Positions 8,485-17,770 of a stretch of 64,000 bases of DNA are shown piece after piece. How positions within the stretch are numbered: the first letter of the stretch is position 1; each line of letters starts with the position of its first letter. The DNA lies in contig CANMJH010000002.1 of NCBI GenBank assembly GCA_947498125.1, positions 372,001-436,000 on the forward strand, written 5' to 3'. A program made the position numbers and the translations under genes. The notes under the pieces are model-generated. The model searched no databases. It saw nothing but the letters and a program-made list of their open reading frames with translations, and was not told where the DNA came from. Source of the DNA: an uncultured Nioella sp. GTDB lineage: Bacteria > Pseudomonadota > Alphaproteobacteria > Rhodobacterales > Rhodobacteraceae.

Positions 8485-8742
8485 TCATGGGCTTATCTGA
8501 CCAAAATACGCCTTCATCGCAGCCAGAAATATCTGGGGTAGGTTGTTTCCATCTAATCTGACAAACCTCTCGGGACTTCCGCCATGGGAGAAGACCACTG
8601 TGATATGGTCGCTCGTTCGCGCGCCGTCATACTTAATGATGCAGCTGTGCCCCTCAGCCGAGATTTCATGAAGAAAGGTTGGAATCTCTGATGCTGAAAT
8701 ATCGCTCTGACTCAGTGCGTTTCTGATAACCAAGTTATTCAA
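8485..8742 (-). CDS. Small protein of unknown function (85 residues, TTG start)
   Basis: I do not recognise this protein. The frame can be extended to 8814, but the best signal is AAGGAGAGG 4-12 bases upstream of a TTG at 8742, giving an 85-residue product that begins NNLVIRNALSQSD after the initiator. It is soluble, with no signal peptide or membrane segment. The middle reads CIIKYDGARTSDHITVVFSHGG and the end has a helical NLPQIFLAAMKAYFG. It stands alone between cueR (convergent, 52 bases) and sqdB (divergent, about 200 bases). Confidence 0.5.
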   Translation of the reverse strand: MNNLVIRNALSQSDISASEIPTFLHEISAEGHSCIIKYDGARTSDHITVVFSHGGSPERFVRLDGNNLPQIFLAAMKAYFGQISP

Positions 8743-8943
8743 TTTGCCTCTCCTTGATTGCGCGACCATTCCATCCAGACGTCTCAAATTGCCCGGAAGC
8801 CTTAAAAGCGGCACCGGGATGGAATGCTAGAGCCGAATGTCAACGGGATGAGGCGTTCACCGCTTGCCTTTCAGATTACGAAAGATCAGATTGGCACATA
8901 AGATACGCAGTTCGAACGAAATTTATCGAGAATTGGGCAGGCG

Positions 8944-10110
8944 ATGAAAGTAATTGTTCTTGGGGGGGACGGCTTCTGCGGATGGCCGACCAGTCTCCAT
9001 CTATCTAATCTGGGCCATGATATTGTTATCGTTGATAACATGTCGAGGAGACGCATCGACGTCGAATTGGAAGTTGGCTCGCTCACCCCTTTGAGCACAA
9101 TCGAAGAACGCGTCCGTGCCTGGGAAGAAATTTCCGGGAATACGATCAAGGTAGAGACCTTTACGATCGGCGAGGATTACGATCGATTACTTGCGCTTTT
9201 CAACGACGAAAAACCGGATGCAATTATCCATTTCGCCGAGCAGCGCGCGGCGCCGTATTCGATGAAATCCTCTTCGCATAAGCGTTACACGGTTTCGAAC
9301 AACCTGAATGCCACAAATGACGTGCTGGCAGCGATTGTGGAATGTAGCTGTGATCCACATTTGATCCACCTTGGCACTATGGGGGTTTATGGCTACGGAA
9401 CTGCAGGCCTGAAAATCCCAGAAGGCTACCTCAAAATTCGAGTCGATACCGAAAACGGTGAGTCTGAGACCGAGATCCTATATCCAACAAACCCCGGCTC
9501 GATCTACCACATGACCAAATCGCAAGATCAGCTGTTCTTTCAGTTCTATAACAAGAACGATGGTGTGAAGGTTACAGATTTGCACCAAGGCATTGTCTGG
9601 GGGACGCAAACGACTGAAACGCGGTTGGATGAGCGTCTTATGAATCGGTTCGATTATGATGGTGATTATGGCACCGTGTTGAATCGTTTTTTAATGCAAG
9701 CAGCTATCGACTTTCCGTTGACTGTTCATGGCACCGGCGGCCAAACCCGCGCGTTTATTCACATTCAGGACACGGTTCGCTGCATTGAGCTGGCTTTGAA
9801 CAACCCACCCCAAACCGGTGATCGTGTGAATATCATTAACCAGATGACCGAAACCCATCGTGTGCGTGATCTTGCTCAGATGATCTCAGATATTACAGGC
9901 GCAGAAATCGCTTACCTGGAAAATCCGCGCAACGAAGCGGACGAAAACGATCTGCATGTGGCCAACGACTCTGTCCTGAACTTGGGCCTAAACCCGATCA
10001 CGCTTAAGACGGGGTTGATGAACGAGATGATCGATATTTCCAAGAAATACGCAGGCAATTGCGACCGCGAGAAAATCCCTTGTGTTTCCAAGTGGTCGAG
10101 TGGTTCTTGA
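8944..10110 (+). CDS. sqdB: UDP-sulfoquinovose synthase SqdB
   Basis: Converts UDP-glucose and sulfite to UDP-sulfoquinovose, NAD-dependent, cytoplasmic. The opening MKVIVLGGDGFCGWPTSLHL is the family hallmark: the Rossmann glycine motif is GGDGFCG (7-13), immediately followed by WP. The Thr (LGTMGVYG) and the Y-x3-K in YHMTK are the extended-SDR catalytic residues. The length of 388 is typical. In the family it supplies the sulfolipid SQDG or, in some archaea, sulfonated N-glycans. None of the neighbours looks like SqdA, SqdC, SqdD or SqdX; instead it sits beside an epimerase and glycosyltransferases, so a sulfoquinovose-containing surface glycan is an alternative. Convergent with the next gene. 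Confidence 0.93.
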   Translation: MKVIVLGGDGFCGWPTSLHLSNLGHDIVIVDNMSRRRIDVELEVGSLTPLSTIEERVRAWEEISGNTIKVETFTIGEDYDRLLALFNDEKPDAIIHFAEQRAAPYSMKSSSHKRYTVSNNLNATNDVLAAIVECSCDPHLIHLGTMGVYGYGTAGLKIPEGYLKIRVDTENGESETEILYPTNPGSIYHMTKSQDQLFFQFYNKNDGVKVTDLHQGIVWGTQTTETRLDERLMNRFDYDGDYGTVLNRFLMQAAIDFPLTVHGTGGQTRAFIHIQDTVRCIELALNNPPQTGDRVNIINQMTETHRVRDLAQMISDITGAEIAYLENPRNEADENDLHVANDSVLNLGLNPITLKTGLMNEMIDISKKYAGNCDREKIPCVSKWSSGS

Positions 10111-10202
10111 CCCTTTCCAGACACGCCCCAACGGTAAGAGTTAGGATTTGATGCTGGTTTAGTTACAGACCAGCCCAGACAGACAAAATGATCCAAATGC
10201 CT

Positions 10203-11117
10203 TTAGTTTTGGGTTTGGAACCACTCCCAAGTCTGGCTCAGACCGTCCAAAAGGGACGTCTTGGGGTCAAATCCAAACGCGGCGCGCGCTTTTCGGATGT
10301 CGCACCACGTGCGCCGCAATTCACCCGTCCGGAAGTCCTCGTAGCGAACTTCAAAATCTCGACCAGTTACTTTGCGAATGAGCTCGAGCAGTTCGTTGAT
10401 TGTTGTGGGGCGTCCTGATCCCAATTGAAAGGCTCCGTCCGCGTCGCTGTCGATGGCGCGACCAATGACGGAATTGAGGTCGCCGCTATAGAGGTAGTCC
10501 CGCACTTGTGTGCCGTCTCCATAGATAACCAGCGGTTCACCAGACATAATTTGCTTATAGAAATGCGCGACGACCGACCCTTTGTGGAAGGACCGCGGTC
10601 CGTAGAGATTTGAAAACCTCAGCGCTGCGCATGAAAACCCATAAGATCCCGAATATGCGCTCAGATATGCCTCCAAGCACAGCTTTGAGGCTCCATAAGG
10701 CGCGCTTGGATTGGCCACCATTTCTTCATGAACGGGAGGTTCAACATCCCCCAAAATGGCCCCGCCAGTGGAGGCTGCGATTACTCTGCCGACGCCTGAT
10801 TTTCGCGCGGCCTCAAGCAGGTTGAAGCTACCCAACACATTGTTTTCAAAATTGTGGCGCGGATCTTCAATGGAATCCATGACTCGCGTGTCCGCGGCCA
10901 AGTGAACGATGGCATCAATTCCATCGACCGCCCTTTCCACATTATTCATGTCGCGCAAGTCGCCAGACAGAAACGTTGCACTCTCCGGCAAATGCTGTCG
11001 GTCGCCTGACGTTTCATTGTCGAAAACGACCACGTCATATCTGCCTAGGCTGCTCAGATGTCTGACCAGATTGACGCCTACAAATCCTGCACCGCCGGTT
11101 ACCAGAACACGTTTCAT
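10203..11117 (-). CDS. NAD-dependent sugar-nucleotide epimerase/dehydratase
   Basis: An extended short-chain dehydrogenase of 304 residues, close to the UDP-glucose 4-epimerase type. NAD is bound by VTGGAGFVGVNL (residues 5-16) and the active site has the Ser-Thr (AASTGGAIL) and Y-x3-K in YGASK. The DNETSGDR and LRFSNLYGPRS segments are typical of enzymes acting on UDP-sugars. The exact substrate cannot be told. It is the last gene of a minus-strand unit with the GT2 and the giant glycosyltransferase; its ATG overlaps the GT2 stop by one base, so the products probably work together. Confidence 0.85.
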   Translation of the reverse strand: MKRVLVTGGAGFVGVNLVRHLSSLGRYDVVVFDNETSGDRQHLPESATFLSGDLRDMNNVERAVDGIDAIVHLAADTRVMDSIEDPRHNFENNVLGSFNLLEAARKSGVGRVIAASTGGAILGDVEPPVHEEMVANPSAPYGASKLCLEAYLSAYSGSYGFSCAALRFSNLYGPRSFHKGSVVAHFYKQIMSGEPLVIYGDGTQVRDYLYSGDLNSVIGRAIDSDADGAFQLGSGRPTTINELLELIRKVTGRDFEVRYEDFRTGELRRTWCDIRKARAAFGFDPKTSLLDGLSQTWEWFQTQN

Positions 11118-11899
11118 TATGATGTTGAATCCTTGTTTTGTCCAAGCGACCGGACCCGATCAATTGCCATTTCGTCGAGGCCATGGATTGTTGCATTGCG
11201 GTCATGAGCTTCTTTGACAAGCGATGACGCGCGGCGCCGTTTGAAGATGATGGTATCGGGAACGATTACGTGCTTAAAACCTCGGCCCATCGTTTCGATA
11301 GAGAAACGCCAATCCTGGTAGGCCAATCCACGCTTCATGTCTCGTGGCCCATAGGGGCAGTCCAAATGAACCGCGCGCGGCGCGATCAACATGGAATCGT
11401 AGTAGTTTCCAGCAACGAAATAGAGCGGCGTAAACAGCGGGTCATCTTGTGCGATCTTGGTGAAGATCGAATTGCCGTTATCGAAGATCCAGTTAAGCTC
11501 TGGATGGGCAATCACGCATTGGCCAGCTTCGGCGCGGGCGTTGCATTCGGCGATGCCATTGCTCAGCCAGTTTTCGCTAAACAGGTCATCACCGTCCAAG
11601 CAAGCGATGAGGTTTCCGCGCGCCCTTTTTATGGCTTCGTTTCTGGCAAGGCCGATATCGCCGCACTCGGATTCAACGTGCAACCAAGAGTCGAAATCAG
11701 AGTGAGAGAAGAACGCGCGTGTGTCATCGGTGGCTTTATCCAGCATGATGATGCGCTCAATCGTGTAGCCAGCTTCTTCTGCACGGCGCGCGGCAAGCTC
11801 GGCAGATTCCATCGTTGGCCCGGCCACAAGTGTTTCGTCATGCGCTGAGACAATTACTGTCAGATCGACAGTGCTTTTGGGTTGCAATGAAGGGACCAT
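11117..11899 (-). CDS. Family 2 glycosyltransferase
   Basis: A 260-residue GT-A fold enzyme transferring a sugar from a nucleotide donor. The fold shows as TVIVSAHDE near the N-terminus, GLARNEAIKRARG and the metal-binding DxD in LIACLDGDDLFSENWL. The C-terminal part is short (PYGPRDMKRGLAYQDWRFSIETM), a usual acceptor-side region. No membrane helix is visible, so it is probably cytoplasmic or peripheral. One-base overlaps with both neighbours suggest translational coupling with the giant glycosyltransferase upstream and the epimerase downstream. Confidence 0.85.
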   Translation of the reverse strand: MVPSLQPKSTVDLTVIVSAHDETLVAGPTMESAELAARRAEEAGYTIERIIMLDKATDDTRAFFSHSDFDSWLHVESECGDIGLARNEAIKRARGNLIACLDGDDLFSENWLSNGIAECNARAEAGQCVIAHPELNWIFDNGNSIFTKIAQDDPLFTPLYFVAGNYYDSMLIAPRAVHLDCPYGPRDMKRGLAYQDWRFSIETMGRGFKHVIVPDTIIFKRRRASSLVKEAHDRNATIHGLDEMAIDRVRSLGQNKDSTS

Positions 11900-14800
11900 T
11901 ATTTGCGTCCCTCCGACGGGCTGTGTACCAAACCCAGCAGGTCTGCGAGTGACGACTTGAACGTCTCTGTTGTACGCTCTTGCAACAGTTTTTCGCGGAG
12001 CGCCAAGGCGTTACGTCTGGCCGCATTTGGATCATCCAAGACAGCGTCGATTGCGTGTTGGTACCCGTCAATTCCATCCTCGGGATCAACCGGATAGGAC
12101 AGGCCGTGCCCTATGATTTCCGATGTGCCTCCAACAAGCGATCCGGCGATTGGGACGCCCGTCATTGCCACTTCAAGCAAAATAGCCGGAACACCGTCCC
12201 AAGCAGACGTATAAAGCCATAAATCAGCATTTTCTATCGGAAGGTCGCTGAAAGCTTGGTAAGCGGGGTGCAAGGTCAGGTTTGGCGGTTGGGTTGACGT
12301 GTCAGCAATGCGCCCGGCCAAAACAGTTTCCCCCCACATATGAAAATCGACGTGCGGCATCTGGCGCGCTAGCGCGATGACGATTTCCGGACGCTTTTGC
12401 TGATCAAACCGACCGGCCCAAAAAACCTGAGGCCGCGCATTCTGTGGTTCGCTTACCGGGTCGATTTCGGTTGAGGCCGGGGCTGGCAGGGTCGCAATCT
12501 CCATTCGGCTCGACACCATGTGGAATCTCGATGACAGCTCCTCACGCAGGGAAATGCTGTCAGTAAAAACAGCGTCCACATAATCGGAATGTCGGGCCAA
12601 CATCTTTGGAGCATAGCCCGTGGCGACGCCAAACTCATTTTGGTCGATGCAAAACAGACAAGCAATCAGGCGCGACTTTTCGGACAGCGCATGGCCGTAA
12701 GTGTCCATCGTTTCCCAAAGATGCCGGGAATTGATATTTAGGATCGCGTCGGGCTTTAACGACCGCAAAACTTCCATCAACGCGCGCTCACGCTGGTCTT
12801 TTCCGAGTGTCTTCAACACGCCGGAAGCGTCAATGACCCGCACACCATCGGGGTATCGGGATGCGGGCGGATCGCCCCCATCTTCGGTGGTAATAATCAC
12901 GATGTCATCTGCTGACATCCATTCCAATAGCGCGTGGCTGATGTGGCCTTCCATGCGTCGACCGCCACCCCAACGCGTGTTGTTGAGGCAAATCACAATG
13001 CGAGCCCGCCGCAAGCCGAGAGACTGCTGCATCGCATCGACTGCGATCATCAAGTCATTTCGGTTTTCATTCGAAAACGGCGGGATTTTTATGGCAAAAC
13101 TCTCTGGCCAAGTTCCGGCTATCAAGGGATCAAGATCGGTCGCCTTTTTTACCATCTCGCCCAATGTTCCGTAGTGCAACCTGTGCCGGATGTCGCGGCG
13201 ACGTTCGGCGACCCTTGCTGCTATTTCTGCAGGCGGTTGGCCGGACAAAACAGATGCGTCGATAAAGTTTTTCGGACCTTCGCCAACTTCACCTTGGTCT
13301 TTGCCTGTCTTTACCCAGTGAAGATAAGCATCTGCGGCGTGTTTCCATTGTTTTGGATACCGAGCGAAGTAGGCCGTTGTAGCGAAATCCGGGCTTGGGC
13401 TCCGCCCCTCTGCAGCCCCGTAGGTGGCGAAATGCCAGGCCGGATCGATTTCCGAGTTGGCGCGAATGTCACCATAGCGCATCACGTAAAAATCGTGATC
13501 GAGGTATTTGTCGATCTCGCCGCTTTTTGCCTGCGAAATTTGTTTGGGGCGATTGCGTGCGGCCAAGAGAAGCCTCTGCATTTCCGGTGGGTAGTGCGGC
13601 GCAGGCAGGTGGTCAGTCGGCAAAGCCGGATGGGACGGGACCGTCGCAATATTACCCGGCGTTTCGATCATGCGATCTTCGATTTTGCGATCAGATGCCG
13701 GCGCGGTCCGACCTTCCGCTTTTCCGTAAAGGATGTAGTGAATAAAAGGGTTTTGGTTTGCGTCGGCCACGTCGGAATTCAACCTTAGGTATTCATTGGT
13801 TGAAAAGTCAGGTCTCGGATCCAAACCTTGTTTCCAGCCGATCTTGCAATAGTGCTTGAATGGATCGGTTCCGCTTGCGACGACTTCAGGTGCCTGAGTC
13901 GCGTAAAAGAATTTGTCAAACTCCGCCCGCACCTGCGGATCGCGATGGTCGGCAGCTCCGGGTTTCCTCAGGAGACGCAAAGATTTCTTCGCAAGCAGAG
14001 CCGCACCGCCGATTGCCATTTTGAGGTATCCAGGGCCGGAGCTTTTTGGTTGTACCAGTTGTTGAGGTTGATCTGTTGGGCCGGCGTTTGAAAGATTGAC
14101 CAAGTGGCCCGCAGTCACCCGAAACCTTGCACCGCGAATAAGCGAACCAGTTTCGGCAATGCTCAACTCGATAATCGAGGCTTCGGGTAGCACACCGCCC
14201 TCAAATCGAAAGGAAAACCCGTGTTTTTCGAGGCCGGGGGTTCGATTTTTGAGAGACTGAATATGTGCGTCTGCGCGCGTTAAATTGAGGGGAACGCCAT
14301 CGCAGAGAGCGACGACCGTTAACGACTTGCCACGGTCATCTTTATCCCAGGCCCAACCACGAATAACGCCCGACGCAAACTCTGAATTACTTTGCTTCAG
14401 CATTCCCGAGCGGAGATTTGGGCGATCGTTCTCGCGATCCTCCTGACGGATCGACGTCACCCTTTCCAAAACCGCAGCTTGATCGGGATGTCCGGCTGTC
14501 GGCGCTTTGTCTTTGGCGTCCGTTTCAAGCAGGTCGACAATGTCATTCCCCAGCAACTCGGCGATGGCAGAGTAGTCAGGTTCAGGTAGGTTTTTCAGCG
14601 CGGATTCTGCCTGTGGACGCTTGTTCGTTGAAGATTTAGATGACCGCTGCGGCCTTCGCGTGGTGTGCAGCTCATAGAGTTCACGAATAGCGGATGCATT
14701 GAGAATTTGCGCTCCGGAAATGGCAGCGAAAACATCGGGTGCCATCTTGTTGATGCGAATGAACCTTGTTCTGCTCTGACCGTCGGCTTCCTTTAAAGTC

Positions 14801-17181
14801 AGTTTGATCGCGTATGAGCCTCGGGATGGCCAGTACTCGGGTATACTAAATGCATCCAAGGTGACGGGTGAGGCTGGCGTGCCGCCCGCGGCCAGTTCTT
14901 CGATTTCAGTAACGTCATTGTTGACGGTGACCACACGCTCACCGGAGCCACGTGCCAAAAGCAGAAGTTGTGAGTTGGCCTCATCCAGTCCGATAACCAC
15001 TTTAGCGTTTCGAACGCCATCAACGTCACTTCGGTCGCGGTCCGCCGCCACAAGCCATACCGGTTGCTTGGCCGGGCGTTTGCGTTCGCGAAAGCGTTTG
15101 GGGTCTATTTCACGCCCACCGCGCTTTCCGGATAGCGTGGCCAGCATGACCTTTCTCAAGGAAAGCGGCGTGTCGTCGACAAGGGCCTTGGCTTTGAAAT
15201 ATCCGTAGTTGGCGGAACTTGATTTAGCAGTCCAATCCCCCTGGCCCTGTGGCCAATCGGCAAGTGGTTCAGCCAACACCAGCAGTTCTGACCCGTGCTT
15301 CTCAATCGCTCGGGTGATCAATTCATGTATTAGACCCGCCGCGACATCATAGGGCTCCAACAAGCCAATTTGGTCGAGGAACTTTCGTGTGACAGCCACA
15401 AATTCCGCGCCATAGGCCAGATTGGTCGCAATCTGGGAGGCAACATCGCCCCCGATGGGCATGAAGATCAGACCAGTTTCGTCTGTTAGAAAGCACGTAA
15501 ACAGAGAGTCTGGTTGGTTCGTCAAGCTGGCGCGCATGGCGTCTGCGTAACCCGGCCTTGGGACAACCGATGTATCATCGGAAAGGATCAGATACTCTTC
15601 TGTGCTGTCATTGATCGCCCAATTAAGCGCCTCACCCGCAGTCAGCCCAATGCGAATATCGTAGCTGGCGTTGATCCCTTTGCCGCGCAGCACTTCGACA
15701 GTGCGTGCCATCGCTGGTTCAAGGTCTGCCGATCCGCTGACCAACCGAACCGCCGTAAATTCATCCGGCAAGGTATTGGCCAGATTGAACAGCCCGTCTT
15801 CCGCTCTAACATGGAAGATTAGGACGGCGTCGCCGTCCGGCTTGCGCTTCTTACCTTGGCTTGGCAGCTCGACGTAATTCCCGTCAAACTGCACCTTCGC
15901 CACATATGCATGGAAGTCGAACCAAGTTTGCAGGTTTTCGTCGTTTGAGAATGACGGATGAGGGATGCGTAGGCCATGCTTCAGCGCGTCCTCCAGCCTA
16001 TCCGCCAGCGCACCCGATTTTGGTTGAATCAGCGCCGAGTCGTGATCTTGCTCGGCAATCAATTCAGGCGTGCCACCAACAGCGGTCGCAAAAAAGGGCA
16101 GACGGCATTCCAATGCTTCGTAAACGGCCATCGTAGAGTTTTCGATCAGGGACGGCATCGTCACAAGCATGTCACGAGACGACAGAAATGAGAGCGCTTC
16201 GGGTTGGTTTAGATCGGTGATCAGCTCAACATCGAAGGGCCAGCGCGCAATACGTTGATTCAAGTAATCAGAAACCGATATTCCGCCGCGATTGGCCAAC
16301 GCATCGCCAAATTTCCCGAGGAAATTAACCTTTTTCGGGATCGTGCCTCGGCTCACCAAGATATCGAGCGCATTGCAAAAAAGCTCAATTCCTTTGCGGG
16401 CTTCCAAGCGCCCAAAGAAAGTTACTTCATCTGACTGTATGACCTCGCCCGCAGAACGCGGCGGCCGCAAGTCGGTAACCGGAACTTCGTTAAAATCTAC
16501 GATGTTGGGCTGGCAATAGGTCCGGCCTTCCGGAAGCCGATAGCCGATATGTTCCATGAACCGCAAAAGGTGGGAAGAGCCGCCCACCACCACATCGGCC
16601 AGTTCAACACATTTCTGCTCGGCGAAGCTGGCTGTGATCAGGTCTGCCTTTTCGATTGGCAGCATTTGATAGTGGCGGTTCCAAATGTGTGGAGAGGAGG
16701 TTTTTACGACAAAAAGCGTTTCATCGAATGCCACGCCCATCGCCTTGGCCATCAGCGCGTAAATCAGGCCCCCGCGCCATTCAGAGGTGTGAACGATGCC
16801 AAATGGTTCCTGCTCACGAAGCCACCGATAGGCCGCTGCATAACGTTTCTGCCAAACAGGCGCGGCGCCCCAAGTCGGTGTTGCAGGTAGTTCGAGATAG
16901 TGGAGAGAGACGCCAAGTTCTGCGAAATGATCAACCCAGTGTTCCGGCGTCTTATTCTCGACCACCGGCCCCTTGAGGTAAAGGACGTGAACGTCATGTC
17001 CACGTGATGCCAGCCCGAGTGCCAGATGATAATATGTAGAGGCAATTCCGCCGTTTCGCACCGGGCCGATAATCTCCTCGGTGGCGATGCAAATGCGCAT
17101 GCGATGCGGCAAGTCTTCTGGAAGAGTGTCCCAAAACTGAATGCCTGGAAAAGGCTCTACCGCGAAGAAATCATGTTGCAT
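11899..17181 (-). CDS. Giant multi-domain glycosyltransferase (GT4 - GT2-like - repeats - GT4)
   Basis: About 1,760 residues. Order from the N-terminus: a GT4/GT-B module (about 15-410; NGGIASTYYHLALGL, FFGRLEARKGIELF and the donor-site NSTMAVYEALECRLP); a GT-A-like module (about 450-690; LILSDDTSVVP); a low-complexity linker; a beta-rich module near 940-1040 (SGVIRGWAWDKDD). Next come two repeats of the type GLDPRPDFSTNEYLRLNSDV / PFIHYILYGKAEGR, seen in rhamnan and exopolysaccharide glycosyltransferases. A second GT4 ends the protein (about 1360-1760; FWAGRFDQQKRPEI, VPAILLEVAMTGVPI). It is therefore probably a polymerase adding two or three different sugars. The frame extends to a TTG at 17223, but the ATG at 17181 is preferred. 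First gene of the minus-strand glycan unit. Confidence 0.85.
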   Translation of the reverse strand: MQHDFFAVEPFPGIQFWDTLPEDLPHRMRICIATEEIIGPVRNGGIASTYYHLALGLASRGHDVHVLYLKGPVVENKTPEHWVDHFAELGVSLHYLELPATPTWGAAPVWQKRYAAAYRWLREQEPFGIVHTSEWRGGLIYALMAKAMGVAFDETLFVVKTSSPHIWNRHYQMLPIEKADLITASFAEQKCVELADVVVGGSSHLLRFMEHIGYRLPEGRTYCQPNIVDFNEVPVTDLRPPRSAGEVIQSDEVTFFGRLEARKGIELFCNALDILVSRGTIPKKVNFLGKFGDALANRGGISVSDYLNQRIARWPFDVELITDLNQPEALSFLSSRDMLVTMPSLIENSTMAVYEALECRLPFFATAVGGTPELIAEQDHDSALIQPKSGALADRLEDALKHGLRIPHPSFSNDENLQTWFDFHAYVAKVQFDGNYVELPSQGKKRKPDGDAVLIFHVRAEDGLFNLANTLPDEFTAVRLVSGSADLEPAMARTVEVLRGKGINASYDIRIGLTAGEALNWAINDSTEEYLILSDDTSVVPRPGYADAMRASLTNQPDSLFTCFLTDETGLIFMPIGGDVASQIATNLAYGAEFVAVTRKFLDQIGLLEPYDVAAGLIHELITRAIEKHGSELLVLAEPLADWPQGQGDWTAKSSSANYGYFKAKALVDDTPLSLRKVMLATLSGKRGGREIDPKRFRERKRPAKQPVWLVAADRDRSDVDGVRNAKVVIGLDEANSQLLLLARGSGERVVTVNNDVTEIEELAAGGTPASPVTLDAFSIPEYWPSRGSYAIKLTLKEADGQSRTRFIRINKMAPDVFAAISGAQILNASAIRELYELHTTRRPQRSSKSSTNKRPQAESALKNLPEPDYSAIAELLGNDIVDLLETDAKDKAPTAGHPDQAAVLERVTSIRQEDRENDRPNLRSGMLKQSNSEFASGVIRGWAWDKDDRGKSLTVVALCDGVPLNLTRADAHIQSLKNRTPGLEKHGFSFRFEGGVLPEASIIELSIAETGSLIRGARFRVTAGHLVNLSNAGPTDQPQQLVQPKSSGPGYLKMAIGGAALLAKKSLRLLRKPGAADHRDPQVRAEFDKFFYATQAPEVVASGTDPFKHYCKIGWKQGLDPRPDFSTNEYLRLNSDVADANQNPFIHYILYGKAEGRTAPASDRKIEDRMIETPGNIATVPSHPALPTDHLPAPHYPPEMQRLLLAARNRPKQISQAKSGEIDKYLDHDFYVMRYGDIRANSEIDPAWHFATYGAAEGRSPSPDFATTAYFARYPKQWKHAADAYLHWVKTGKDQGEVGEGPKNFIDASVLSGQPPAEIAARVAERRRDIRHRLHYGTLGEMVKKATDLDPLIAGTWPESFAIKIPPFSNENRNDLMIAVDAMQQSLGLRRARIVICLNNTRWGGGRRMEGHISHALLEWMSADDIVIITTEDGGDPPASRYPDGVRVIDASGVLKTLGKDQRERALMEVLRSLKPDAILNINSRHLWETMDTYGHALSEKSRLIACLFCIDQNEFGVATGYAPKMLARHSDYVDAVFTDSISLREELSSRFHMVSSRMEIATLPAPASTEIDPVSEPQNARPQVFWAGRFDQQKRPEIVIALARQMPHVDFHMWGETVLAGRIADTSTQPPNLTLHPAYQAFSDLPIENADLWLYTSAWDGVPAILLEVAMTGVPIAGSLVGGTSEIIGHGLSYPVDPEDGIDGYQHAIDAVLDDPNAARRNALALREKLLQERTTETFKSSLADLLGLVHSPSEGRK

Positions 17182-17554
17182 CAGTGATATGTTCTCGCCA
17201 GTTTTTCTAACCCCCACGCCCAAGAAGACGCGTGATCCAGTAAATCTTCCCCCTCCGGGTATTCAGAACCAGTATCGACCATCCTTACGCGCGGCAATTT
17301 AATGAATCAAGGAAACTGGTGTTGAGAAACTTCACTAAAAATACCCCCGTCTTGAAGGGGATAGAGGGTATTCTCGCTGAGAAAGGTACCGCCATGACGG
17401 GTTGGGGACTAGTCAGAGCGGAAGGAAACTGTCAACATTTGTGACGGCTCAAACGATGTGTGAGCGATAAAAGAACTTTGGCTACACGGCGTACGCATAT
17501 AATTCTTATAGAACAAGCGGCGTTGATCGAACGAGATGGGGATACCGAGCAATT
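17182..17554. other. Long non-coding intergenic region between divergent glycan genes
   Basis: No convincing gene is present between the start of the giant glycosyltransferase and the weak reading frame at 17555. It should hold promoters for both directions. Two stem-loops stand next to each other: an imperfect one at 17341-17371 (ATACCC pairing GGGTAT, with an inner CCCC/GGGG option), and TTCTC-GCT-GAGAA at 17371-17383. They could belong to a leader or a regulator site. No strong -35/-10 pair could be fixed by eye. Confidence 0.4.
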
Positions 17555-17770
17555 TTGCGAAATTCATTCAGACAATCTCACGGTTTTGCCGAAGCGGGCC
17601 CGCTTTTGGAAGCCTTGGGAACCGCGTCCCGAAAGCTTGACGCCAGAACAAAGGCCGCATCCGGAATGCTTCCGCCTGCTAAGCCCTATATGCTTCCGGA
17701 ACTCGTGAAATTTCGCTTGGGTCGAGTGCGTCGGCAAATCACCAATGGCGTGATTTTTCAGGTATCGTGA
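17555..17770 (+). CDS. Possible small protein coupled to the TPR-methyltransferase gene
   Basis: A 71-residue reading frame with TTG as the first usable start; the frame is open back to 17471 but has no ATG or GTG there. Its stop and the next start share TGATG at 17768-17772, the pattern of translational coupling, and the amino-acid composition (AEAGPLLEALGTASRK, MLPPAKPYMLPELVKF) is protein-like. No family is recognised and the ribosome site is weak. It could be the tail of a decayed or frameshifted gene rather than an intact one. Confidence 0.28.
   Translation: MRNSFRQSHGFAEAGPLLEALGTASRKLDARTKAASGMLPPAKPYMLPELVKFRLGRVRRQITNGVIFQVS

Noticed and set aside
8944-10110. Reading the sqdB region as a sulfolipid operon
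   Set aside because: No SQDG glycosyltransferase is visible near it; the function in lipid synthesis cannot be excluded but is not shown by the window.
10153-10174. Hairpin GCTGGT/ACCAGC between convergent sqdB and epimerase genes
   Set aside because: Six-base stem without T-run; terminator not supported.
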